From the NCBI GenBank assembly GCA_903941145.1, contig CAJANQ010000519.1, forward strand, positions 1-5,239: a DNA stretch of 5,239 bases, read 5' to 3'. The position numbers and the translations under genes were made by a program. Source of the stretch: an uncultured Actinomycetes bacterium (lineage in GTDB: Bacteria; Actinomycetota; Acidimicrobiia; Acidimicrobiales; Microtrichaceae). Shown in pieces: positions 1 through 5,239 of this stretch (the first letter of the stretch is position 1; each line of letters starts with the position of its first letter). The notes below the pieces were generated by a model, which was given only the letters and a program-made list of their open reading frames with translations, was not told the DNA's origin and made no database searches.

Positions 1-1068
<1,068 letters not shown>

Positions 1069-1090
1069 CCGGACCCGGCGCGCTCCCCCC

Positions 1091-1870
1091 GTGTACGGCT
1101 TTCTGAAACGCCCGCTCTGGATCCTGAGCCACGTGCTCGTGGTCCTCGCGGTGGCGGCCATGGTGACGCTCGGGCTCTGGCAGAAGTCGCGGTGGGAGCT
1201 GCGGAAGTCGCAGGCCGACGCCATTGAGCAGAAGGCCAACGACCGGGCGGTGCCGTTCGCGTCGCTCGTCCCCGACGACGCCACGGCCTTTCCCGTGGCG
1301 AACGAGTACCGGCGTGCCGTCGTGGTCGGCACCTACTCGGTGGCCGACGAGGTCGTCGTCCGGAACCGGTCCCAGGGCGGGGCACCGGGCGCCTGGGTCC
1401 TGACACCGCTCGTGCGCAAGGACGCCCCGGCCGTCGCAGTCGTGCGGGGCTGGGTCCCGCTGTCGGTCGCGGAGAAGGGCCCCGGCCAGCGGATCGCTGC
1501 GCCGCCCGCCGGAGAGGTCGCCGTGACCGGAACGATCCAGCCCACCCAGGTGCGGCGCACGCTCGGCACCTCGGACCCCACGGGCGGCCGGCTCGAGCAG
1601 GTCAACCGGGTCGACCTGGACCGGGTGGACCAGCAGTTCTCCGGGACCCTGTCGCCGGCGTGGGTGCTCCTCGACGGCCAGGAGCCGAAGCAGTCCGACG
1701 TCCTGCCGCAGCCCGTGCAGTTCGACCCGCCGGACGCCAGCCAGAACTTCTCCTACATGGTGCAGTGGTGGATCTTCGCCACGATCGCCGGGGTGGGGTA
1801 CCTGCTGATCCTGCGACGGGTGGCCGTGAACCGCGCCCGTGGCGGACAGGTCCCGGTGACCGACCTGTGA
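1091..1870 (+). CDS. SURF1-family cytochrome c oxidase assembly protein
   Basis: SURF1/Shy1 proteins help assemble haem-copper cytochrome c oxidase, probably at haem a insertion into subunit I, in the cytoplasmic membrane. The 259-residue product has the family layout: an N-terminal membrane helix (about residues 10-30) ending in LGLWQ, a large extracytoplasmic domain, and a C-terminal helix (about 222-241). Family motifs seen are the LGxWQxxR-like LGLWQKSRW (27-35), a NRS..PGAWVLTPL stretch (92-107), VRGWVP (118-123) and NFSYMVQWWIFA (219-230). The GTG at 1091 is chosen because it gives the VYGFLKRPLW start I associate with actinobacterial SURF1. Longer in-frame starts would lie inside the upstream synthetase gene. 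No Shine-Dalgarno sequence precedes this GTG; the six bases before it are all C, so translation may depend on coupling to the gene upstream. No cox, cta or qcr gene is visible nearby. The assignment is firm; the exact start is less so. Confidence 0.9.
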   Translation: MYGFLKRPLWILSHVLVVLAVAAMVTLGLWQKSRWELRKSQADAIEQKANDRAVPFASLVPDDATAFPVANEYRRAVVVGTYSVADEVVVRNRSQGGAPGAWVLTPLVRKDAPAVAVVRGWVPLSVAEKGPGQRIAAPPAGEVAVTGTIQPTQVRRTLGTSDPTGGRLEQVNRVDLDRVDQQFSGTLSPAWVLLDGQEPKQSDVLPQPVQFDPPDASQNFSYMVQWWIFATIAGVGYLLILRRVAVNRARGGQVPVTDL

Positions 1871-2448
1871 CCGGCGACGGTCCTCGCGAGCGGATCCTGG
1901 CCGCGGCCGTGCGCTGCGCGGCCCGCAACGGCGTCCAACGCTTCTCGCTCGAGGACGTCGCCAACGAGGCCGACCTGTCGCGCGCCACGTTCTACCGGCA
2001 GTTCCCCGGCGGCCGGGACCAGCTCGTCCAGGAGGCCGCCACCTGGGAGGTTGCGCGGTTCTGGGCGAAGGTGGCCGAGGGGGTCGAGGCCGAGGCGACG
2101 CTCGAGGACCGGCTCACCGTCGGCATCGTCACCGGCGCCGAGCTGATCCGGCAGTCGCCGATCATGGCCAACCTGGGGGAGGACGAGGTGGCCGAGCTGG
2201 CGACGGCCCTGCGTCCCTCCGAGCCCCTCGTCCACGAGGTGATCCGCTCCTACCTGCGCAACCTGCTCGCGCGTGAGGACCGGGCCGGCCGGTTGCGACC
2301 GGGCACCGACGTCGCCGAGGCGTCCGACTACCTGACCCGCATGGTGCTCTCGGTGCTGTCGGCACCGGTAGGCCGCGACCTCACCGACGAGGCCGCCGTG
2401 CGTGAGCTGGTCCGGACGCAGTTCGTGGGCGGGATCGTCACCGGCTGA
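1867..2448 (+). CDS. TetR/AcrR-type transcriptional regulator (first of two paralogues)
   Basis: A 193-residue, one-domain-plus-ligand-domain repressor of usual TetR length. The N-terminal helix-turn-helix spans about residues 9-50: a first helix RERILAAAV, then FSLEDVANEADLSRATFYRQF, where SRATFYR is the recognition helix, followed by PGG instead of the commoner P-S/T-K turn. The remaining ~140 residues are helical and should bind a small ligand and dimerise; this part gives no clue to the ligand. The start is GTG at 1867, sharing GTGA with the SURF1 stop, so translation is probably coupled and both sit on one mRNA. No convincing Shine-Dalgarno is seen. The DNA-binding domain shares 24 of 45 aligned residues with the regulator at 2541-3173 (residues 6-50 against 25-69), while the ligand domains are not visibly alike. 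The target is unknown; the gap at 2449-2540 and its own operon are candidates. Confidence 0.88.
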   Translation: MTGDGPRERILAAAVRCAARNGVQRFSLEDVANEADLSRATFYRQFPGGRDQLVQEAATWEVARFWAKVAEGVEAEATLEDRLTVGIVTGAELIRQSPIMANLGEDEVAELATALRPSEPLVHEVIRSYLRNLLAREDRAGRLRPGTDVAEASDYLTRMVLSVLSAPVGRDLTDEAAVRELVRTQFVGGIVTG

Positions 2449-2478
2449 GGGTCCGTGAAACCCGTGCTGCGGGCGGTC

Positions 2479-2490
2479 TGACACATGTCA
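2479..2490. promoter_or_regulatory. Candidate operator: 5-bp perfect inverted repeat with 2-base spacer
   Basis: TGACA-CA-TGTCA lies in the gap between the two TetR genes, 50 bases before the second start. A dyad of this size fits one TetR-type dimer half-site pair, although many TetR operators are longer. CTGACA (2478-2483) also resembles a -35 hexamer, in which case a bound repressor would block polymerase. The repeat is directly visible; which protein binds it is inferred from position alone. Confidence 0.4.
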
Positions 2491-2504
2491 CACCAGGGTG
2501 GGGT

Positions 2505-2533
2505 ATCAATGAGACAAATCGGGTCGTATTGTT
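2505..2533. promoter_or_regulatory. Imperfect inverted repeat (11-base arms, 7-base spacer), possible second operator
   Basis: The arms ATCAATGAGAC (2505-2515) and GTCGTATTGTT (2523-2533) are reverse complements at 8 of 11 positions, mainly the outer CAAT/ATTG and the inner GAC/GTC. The right arm covers the candidate -10 TATTGT, so a bound dimer would occlude the promoter of the second TetR gene. Three mismatches make chance possible; treat it as a lead for autoregulation. Confidence 0.25.
2527..2532 (+). promoter_or_regulatory. Candidate -10 element (TATTGT) for the second TetR gene, leaderless layout
   Basis: TATTGT fits the actinobacterial TANNNT pattern and ends 8 bases before the ATG at 2541. 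There is no purine-rich ribosome binding site before that ATG (the preceding bases are TTCCATCCG), which agrees with a leaderless mRNA beginning at or next to the start codon. The alternative is TATCAA at 2504-2509, paired with CTGACA at 2478-2483, but the 20-base spacing is long and would leave a short leader without a Shine-Dalgarno. Confidence 0.35.
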
Positions 2534-2540
2534 CCATCCG

Positions 2541-3173
2541 ATGTCAGCCGTCGCCGATGCGCACGACCTGACCGTCCGGGGGGACCTCTCCACCGGTGCG
2601 GTGGAGTCCACGCCCGAGGAGCGCGTCCTCGAGGCGCTCCAGGAGTGCGTGCTGCGCTGGGGCGTCCAGAAGACGACGGTCGAGGACATCGCCCGCTCCG
2701 CCGGCATGTCCCGGGCGACCGTCTACCGGCTCTTCCCCGGTGGAAAGTCCTCCATGGTCGAGGCCGGCGCGCTCGCCATGGTCACCGACCTGGTCGACCA
2801 GGTGGCGCTCGCCGTCGCTGCGGCCACCGACCTGACCGGGGCGCTCACTGCGCTCCTGGTCGTGTCGTCCACGATCCTCGCCGACGACGAGATGCTCAAC
2901 TTCCTGATGGAGCACGAGCAGTCCGTCGTCGAGGCCCAGCTCGCCCTCGGCGGCCTGGACCGCCTCCTGGCTGCGGTCGGCGCCGGTGCCGGTCCGGCGC
3001 TCGAGCCACACCTCGGTGACGCCGCCCGGGCGCAGGAGGCCGCTGTCTGGGCCGCCCGCACCGTGGCCTCGCACCTGCTGGACCCCGCCGACGGCGTGTC
3101 GCTCGCCGACCCGACGGCGGCCCACCACCTCGTCACGACCTATTTCCTTCCCGGGTTCGCACCCGGGGACTGA
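2541..3173 (+). CDS. TetR/AcrR-type transcriptional regulator (second paralogue)
   Basis: A 210-residue regulator. After a ~24-residue hydrophilic N-terminal extension, the helix-turn-helix spans about residues 26-69 (TTVEDIARSAGMSRATVYRLF, then PGG-K), with SRATVYR as recognition helix. It shares GVQ, ED, SRAT, YR and FPGG with the upstream regulator, 24 identities over 45 aligned residues, so the two probably arose by duplication. The sensor domain is rich in Ala, Leu and Val with no recognisable ligand signature. ATG at 2541 is preferred over an in-frame TTG at 2529 because ATG is the better codon, neither has a ribosome binding site, and ATG sits at leaderless distance from a -10-like TATTGT. 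It ends 42 bases before the di-iron gene on the same strand, making that gene the most likely target, together with its own promoter. The last codons contain a strong hairpin (3148-3169). Confidence 0.88.
   Translation: MSAVADAHDLTVRGDLSTGAVESTPEERVLEALQECVLRWGVQKTTVEDIARSAGMSRATVYRLFPGGKSSMVEAGALAMVTDLVDQVALAVAAATDLTGALTALLVVSSTILADDEMLNFLMEHEQSVVEAQLALGGLDRLLAAVGAGAGPALEPHLGDAARAQEAAVWAARTVASHLLDPADGVSLADPTAAHHLVTTYFLPGFAPGD
3148..3169 (+). other. Strong stem-loop at the 3' end of the second TetR gene
   Basis: CCCGGGT (3150-3156) and ACCCGGG (3161-3167) form a perfect 7-bp stem with a TCGC loop, extendable by one T-G and one T-A pair to 9 bp. It lies within the last codons, just before the TGA at 3171-3173, and 46 bases ahead of the ATG of the di-iron gene. 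The following sequence is pyrimidine-rich (CCTTCTACCCATCT) but has no run of T. It could be a weak terminator or attenuator, or an mRNA processing or stabilising structure that lets the downstream gene be expressed more highly. It also encodes PGFAPG, so part of the symmetry could be coincidental. Confidence 0.45.
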
Positions 3174-3204
3174 CCTTCTACCCATCTACGCAAGATCTTC
3201 ATCC

Positions 3205-3210
3205 AAGGAG
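3205..3210 (+). promoter_or_regulatory. Strong Shine-Dalgarno AAGGAG of the di-iron gene
   Basis: AAGGAG stands 5 bases before the ATG at 3216. It fixes the start of this gene and is one of only two good ribosome binding sites in the window, suggesting the di-iron protein is made in larger amounts than its regulators. Confidence 0.85.
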
Positions 3211-3215
3211 CAGAC

Positions 3216-4388
3216 ATGACCATCGAGCACGACGAGCACAAGGTCCTCGAGGCCGCCATCGAGATGGCGACCAACGAGGAGATGATCGGCCGTCAGGACG
3301 TCAACGACCTGGAGTCGATCCTGGCCGTGTCGACCGTCGACCGAGGTGAGGTCATCTCTGCGGTCAAGAACAACGCAGACACCATCTTCACGTGGGACTA
3401 CGAGAAGGGTGCCCGTCCCTCGCTCGAGAAGCTCTACGAGAAGTCGAAGGTCTCCATGTGGAACGGCGAGACCGACCTGCCCTGGGACACCGAGGTGGAC
3501 CAGGAGGCCGTGGTGATCGCCAACCAGGAGGCCATGGGCATGGGCATGGGCGTGGCGGGCTTTGACACCGCCGGTACCCCCTTCGAGAAGTGGGGCGACA
3601 AGGAGTGGCTGCAGCTCGGCGTCGAGTCGCAGAACTGGATGCTCTCGCAGTTCATGCACGGTGAGCAGGGTGCGCTCGTCTGCACCGCCAAGATCGTCGA
3701 GACGGTCCCGTGGATCGACGCCAAGTACTACGCATCGACCCAGGTCATGGACGAGGCCCGGCACGTCGAGGTATTTGCGAAGTACCTCGACACCAAGCTG
3801 TCCGGCCACTACCCGGTCAACGCCCACCTCAAGCTGCTGCTCGACGACATCGTGTCGGACAGCCGGTGGGACATGACCTACCTCGGCATGCAGATCATGG
3901 TCGAGGGCCTGGCCCTGGCGGCGTTCGGCTTCATGCACATGATGACCACCGAGCCGCTCCTCAAGCAGCTGCTCCGCTACGTGATGAGCGACGAGGCCCG
4001 CCACGTGGCCTTTGGTGTGCTGAGCCTGCAGGAGTACTACAAGGGGCTCTCGGACGCCGAGATCTTCGAGCGCCAGCAGTTTGCGTTCGAGGCTGCCGTC
4101 CGCATGCGCGACCGCTTCCTGCAGCAGGAGGTCTGGGAGCGCATGGGCATGCCGGTCAAGCAGTCCATCGAGCTCGTCCAGCTCGCCCCTGGCCGTGAGG
4201 TCTTCCAGGCGATGCTGTTCTCCAAGATCGTCCCCAACTGCAAGAAGCTGGGCCTGCTCGACCGCAACGACAAGTGGCTGCGCCGCCGGTTCGAGGAGCT
4301 CGGCGTCATCCAGTTCGAGGACTGGACCGACACCAGCGAGGAGTACATCAACTTCGCGCTGACCGACGAGGACGTCCGCACGGCCTGA
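3216..4388 (+). CDS. Ferritin-like di-iron protein (R2/desaturase-like oxidase or oxygenase), function unknown
   Basis: A soluble 390-residue, largely helical protein with no signal peptide or membrane segment. It carries a complete carboxylate-bridged di-iron ligand set: E150, E180-x-x-H183, E230, E260-x-x-H263, with both E/ExxH pairs exactly 30 residues apart and both ExxH motifs reading DEARHV (179-184 and 259-264). This is the pattern of the ferritin-like superfamily containing ribonucleotide reductase R2, R2-like ligand-binding oxidases, acyl-ACP desaturases and AurF-type N-oxygenases. True R2 function is unlikely: the position four residues after the first ExxH His, where E. coli R2 has its radical Tyr, is F187, and no large-subunit gene is visible. 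A conserved-looking MWNGETDLPW (81-90) precedes a triple MG repeat (107-112). Likely chemistry is O2-dependent oxidation of an organic, perhaps acyl, substrate, inferred only from family and neighbours. AAGGAG at 3205-3210 sets the start. A terminator-like hairpin follows the stop. Confidence 0.88.
   Translation: MTIEHDEHKVLEAAIEMATNEEMIGRQDVNDLESILAVSTVDRGEVISAVKNNADTIFTWDYEKGARPSLEKLYEKSKVSMWNGETDLPWDTEVDQEAVVIANQEAMGMGMGVAGFDTAGTPFEKWGDKEWLQLGVESQNWMLSQFMHGEQGALVCTAKIVETVPWIDAKYYASTQVMDEARHVEVFAKYLDTKLSGHYPVNAHLKLLLDDIVSDSRWDMTYLGMQIMVEGLALAAFGFMHMMTTEPLLKQLLRYVMSDEARHVAFGVLSLQEYYKGLSDAEIFERQQFAFEAAVRMRDRFLQQEVWERMGMPVKQSIELVQLAPGREVFQAMLFSKIVPNCKKLGLLDRNDKWLRRRFEELGVIQFEDWTDTSEEYINFALTDEDVRTA
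3534..3551 (+). repeat. Three tandem ATGGGC hexamers inside the di-iron gene
   Basis: Three exact copies of ATGGGC encode Met-Gly three times (residues 107-112), followed by a Val codon. Gain or loss of one unit by slippage would add or remove two residues without a frameshift. The stretch precedes the first iron ligand E150 by about 40 residues. Confidence 0.8.
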
Positions 4389-4407
4389 CCTGGCCCGCTT
4401 CGTCAGT

Positions 4408-4448
4408 GCGACGGCGCCCGCCCGGGAACCCCCGGAGGGCGCCGTCGT
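4408..4448 (+). terminator. Long GC-rich hairpin after the di-iron gene, probable transcription terminator
   Basis: GACGGCGCCC (4410-4419) pairs perfectly with GGGCGCCGTC (4437-4446). A C-G pair and a G-T wobble extend the stem outward. Inside, CCGGG (4422-4426) pairs with CCCGG (4431-4435) around an AACC loop, separated from the outer stem by a small internal loop. The total is about 17 base pairs. It starts 20 bases after the stop of the di-iron gene and ends 10 bases before the next -10 element. No T-run follows, so it is not a textbook intrinsic terminator; tail-less hairpins of this type are common in actinobacteria. It probably insulates the downstream unit. Confidence 0.7.
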
Positions 4449-4458
4449 CGCGCTCCGG

Positions 4459-4464
4459 TAGGGT
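4459..4464 (+). promoter_or_regulatory. -10 element TAGGGT of a leaderless promoter
   Basis: TAGGGT matches TANNNT and ends 7 bases before the GTG at 4472, the classic spacing for actinobacterial transcripts that begin at the start codon itself. No Shine-Dalgarno or clear -35 is present. Together with the hairpin just upstream, this marks the beginning of a new transcription unit that probably reads through into dapA. Confidence 0.65.
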
Positions 4465-4471
4465 CTGGGCC

Positions 4472-5143
4472 GTGCCCGACGCCGCCGAGCTGCTGACGCT
4501 CCACGCCCTCCGACTCCGCAGCCTGTGCGAGGTCGACGTGGTCGCGGCGCGGTTCGACCTCGACCCGGTCGCGGTGGAGCAGGTGCTCACGACCGCCGCC
4601 GACGCCGGTTTCGTGCGCTACCGGGCCGGCCGTCTGAGCGGCTGGAGCCTGACCGGCGACGGCCGTCGCCACGCCGAGGACCTCTTGGCCGACGAGCTCG
4701 CAGCCGCCGGCACGCGTGGCGCGGTCGAGTCCACCTACGTCGAGTTCCTGGACCTGAACACCCGGGTGCTCGAGGTCTGCACCGACTGGCAGGTCGTGCA
4801 GCTCGGCGGCCAGCAGGTCGTCAACGACCACGAGGACGAGGACCGTGATGCTGCGGTGCTGGAGCGGTTCTCGGAGCTGCACGCCGAGGCCGTGCCGGTC
4901 GTCGCCACGCTGTCGGGTGCCCTGGACCGGCTGGGCGGGTACCCCGACCGGCTCGTACATGCCCATGACCGGGTGGTTGCGGGTGACCATGCGTGGCTCA
5001 CCCGGCCGACGGTCGACTCGTACCACACGGTGTGGTTCGAGCTGCACGAGGACCTGCTGGCCACACTGGGCCGCAGCCGGTCCGACGAACGAGGCGACGG
5101 CGCCCAGCGCCGCGCAGGCGACAACGCCGAGGAGTTTGCATGA
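4472..5143 (+). CDS. Winged-helix conserved actinobacterial protein, probable transcriptional regulator coupled to dapA
   Basis: A 223-residue soluble protein. Residues about 5-75 look like a winged helix-turn-helix: helices LLTLHALRLRSL, VDVVAARFDL and PVAVEQVLTTAADAGFV, then a wing around GRLSGWSLTGDGRRHAEDLL. The C-terminal domain (about 85-200) has signature stretches FLDLNTRVLEVCTDWQ (92-107) and SYHTVWFELHEDLLATLG (183-200), which I recall from a widespread but poorly characterised actinobacterial family. A hydrophilic tail follows. The GTG at 4472 is chosen because it begins the conserved region and sits 7 bases after TAGGGT; upstream in-frame sequence lies in the terminator hairpin and in the preceding gene. 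Its stop overlaps the dapA start (ATGA), so the two are probably translated from one mRNA. A role in controlling lysine/diaminopimelate synthesis is suggested by position only. DNA binding is likely but not certain; the ligand or partner of the C-terminal domain is unknown. Confidence 0.82.
   Translation: MPDAAELLTLHALRLRSLCEVDVVAARFDLDPVAVEQVLTTAADAGFVRYRAGRLSGWSLTGDGRRHAEDLLADELAAAGTRGAVESTYVEFLDLNTRVLEVCTDWQVVQLGGQQVVNDHEDEDRDAAVLERFSELHAEAVPVVATLSGALDRLGGYPDRLVHAHDRVVAGDHAWLTRPTVDSYHTVWFELHEDLLATLGRSRSDERGDGAQRRAGDNAEEFA
5083..5098 (+). repeat. Direct repeat copy 1 (16 bases) in the tail of the winged-helix gene
   Basis: CGACGAACGAGGCGAC recurs exactly at 5187-5202. With two more flanking bases the copies match at 17 of 18 positions. 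This copy encodes DERGD (residues 205-209) in the variable C-terminal tail of the winged-helix protein. Confidence 0.85.
5129..5134 (+). promoter_or_regulatory. dapA: Shine-Dalgarno GAGGAG of dapA
   Basis: GAGGAG lies 5 bases before the ATG at 5140, inside the last codons of the preceding gene. It supports the dapA start and shows that dapA can recruit ribosomes itself in addition to being coupled through the ATGA overlap. Confidence 0.75.
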
Positions 5144-5239
5144 GTCCCACCTTCGGACGCGTCGTGACCGCGATGGTCACGCCCTTCGACGAACGAGGCG
5201 ACCTCGACCTGGACGCGGCGGCCGAGCTGGCCCAGTGGC
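5140..5239 (+). CDS. dapA: 4-hydroxy-tetrahydrodipicolinate synthase, N-terminal fragment cut by the window edge
   Basis: Only 33 codons are visible, beginning MSPTFGRVVTAMVTPF and continuing through DERGDLDLDAAAELAQW. The (V)VTAMVTPF strand followed by an acidic DxxGxLD-like segment and a helix is the characteristic first beta-alpha unit of the DapA TIM barrel. The enzyme condenses pyruvate with aspartate semialdehyde in the first committed step of the diaminopimelate/lysine pathway, in the cytoplasm. The Schiff-base Lys and other catalytic residues lie beyond the window. The start overlaps the upstream stop by four bases and has a good GAGGAG site. Other members of the same lyase family (N-acetylneuraminate lyase, KDG aldolase-like) share this N-terminus, but in an actinobacterium this form is most consistent with DapA. 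Confidence 0.85.
   Translation, partial: MSPTFGRVVTAMVTPFDERGDLDLDAAAELAQW
5187..5202 (+). repeat. Direct repeat copy 2 (16 bases) near the 5' end of dapA
   Basis: This is identical to 5083-5098 and lies 104 bases downstream of it. It encodes DERGD at DapA residues 17-21, where an acidic, Gly-containing turn is usual, so this copy is in conserved coding sequence. Confidence 0.85.

Noticed and set aside
2461..2473. CCCG-TGCTG-CGGG hairpin after the first TetR gene as terminator
   Set aside because: The stem is only four base pairs with no T-run, too weak to call in DNA of this composition.
2529..2540. TTG at 2529 as start of the second TetR gene
   Set aside because: It would add only four residues, lacks a ribosome binding site and falls within the -10-like TATTGT; ATG at 2541 is better.
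2544..3185. Minus-strand open frame opposite the second TetR gene
   Set aside because: It mirrors codon bias of the + strand gene. The product is low-complexity (Gly, Arg, Glu, Asp, Val) and resembles no family.
3192..3199. AAGATCTT palindrome before the di-iron gene as operator
   Set aside because: An 8-base palindrome this close to the ribosome binding site is easily due to chance, and no related copy is seen elsewhere in the window.
3186..4004. Long open frame on the minus strand opposite the di-iron gene
   Set aside because: It is an antisense shadow of a strongly supported gene in GC-rich DNA. The product is rich in His, Leu, Val, Gly and Asp with no recognisable domain, and no ribosome binding or promoter signal supports it.
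3216..4388. Calling the di-iron gene ribonucleotide reductase beta subunit (nrdB/nrdF)
   Set aside because: The ligands fit the superfamily, but the residue at the R2 radical-tyrosine position is Phe and no nrdA/nrdE partner is in view.
4274..4471. Upstream extension of the winged-helix frame
   Set aside because: It overlaps the end of the di-iron gene and the terminator hairpin. A leaderless promoter points to 4472 as the start.

Overview
The window looks like chromosomal DNA from a high-GC actinobacterium. GC is high throughout, third codon positions are almost always G or C, GTG starts are used, and one gene has the leaderless TANNNT-7 nt-start layout common in that phylum. A Nocardioides-like member of the Actinomycetes is my guess from protein flavour only; I could not test it. 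All supported genes read on the + strand and there are few non-coding bases. I see no tRNA, rRNA, CRISPR array, transposase or prophage gene.

Layout: (1) 1-1068 is the C-terminal two thirds of an acyl-CoA synthetase (ANL superfamily, medium/long-chain fatty acid type), cut by the left edge inside its ATP-binding P-loop. (2) 1091-1870 encodes a SURF1-family cytochrome c oxidase assembly protein with two membrane segments. (3) 1867-2448 encodes a TetR-type regulator whose start overlaps the SURF1 stop by four bases. (4) 2449-2540 is a comparatively AT-rich regulatory gap with two inverted repeats and candidate -10 elements. (5) 2541-3173 encodes a second TetR-type regulator, clearly paralogous to the first in its DNA-binding domain. 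(6) 3216-4388 encodes a 390-residue ferritin-like di-iron protein with a strong ribosome binding site and a complete set of metal ligands. (7) 4389-4471 holds a long GC-rich hairpin (likely terminator) followed by a leaderless promoter. (8) 4472-5143 encodes a winged-helix protein of a conserved actinobacterial family. (9) 5140-5239 is the 5' end of dapA, overlapping gene 8 by four bases.

The genes fall into at least two transcription units split by the hairpin at 4408-4448. The left part combines acyl-CoA activation, two sister TetR regulators and a di-iron oxidase/oxygenase-like enzyme. A lipid- or acyl-responsive oxidative module is a reasonable but unproven reading, and SURF1 may simply be a housekeeping neighbour. 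The right part couples a winged-helix protein to lysine/diaminopimelate synthesis. The most interesting points are the uncharacterised di-iron protein with its paired regulators and operator-like repeats, and the dapA-coupled regulator with a 17-of-18 base direct repeat across the junction. Nothing here is unmistakably a new defence or mobile system.
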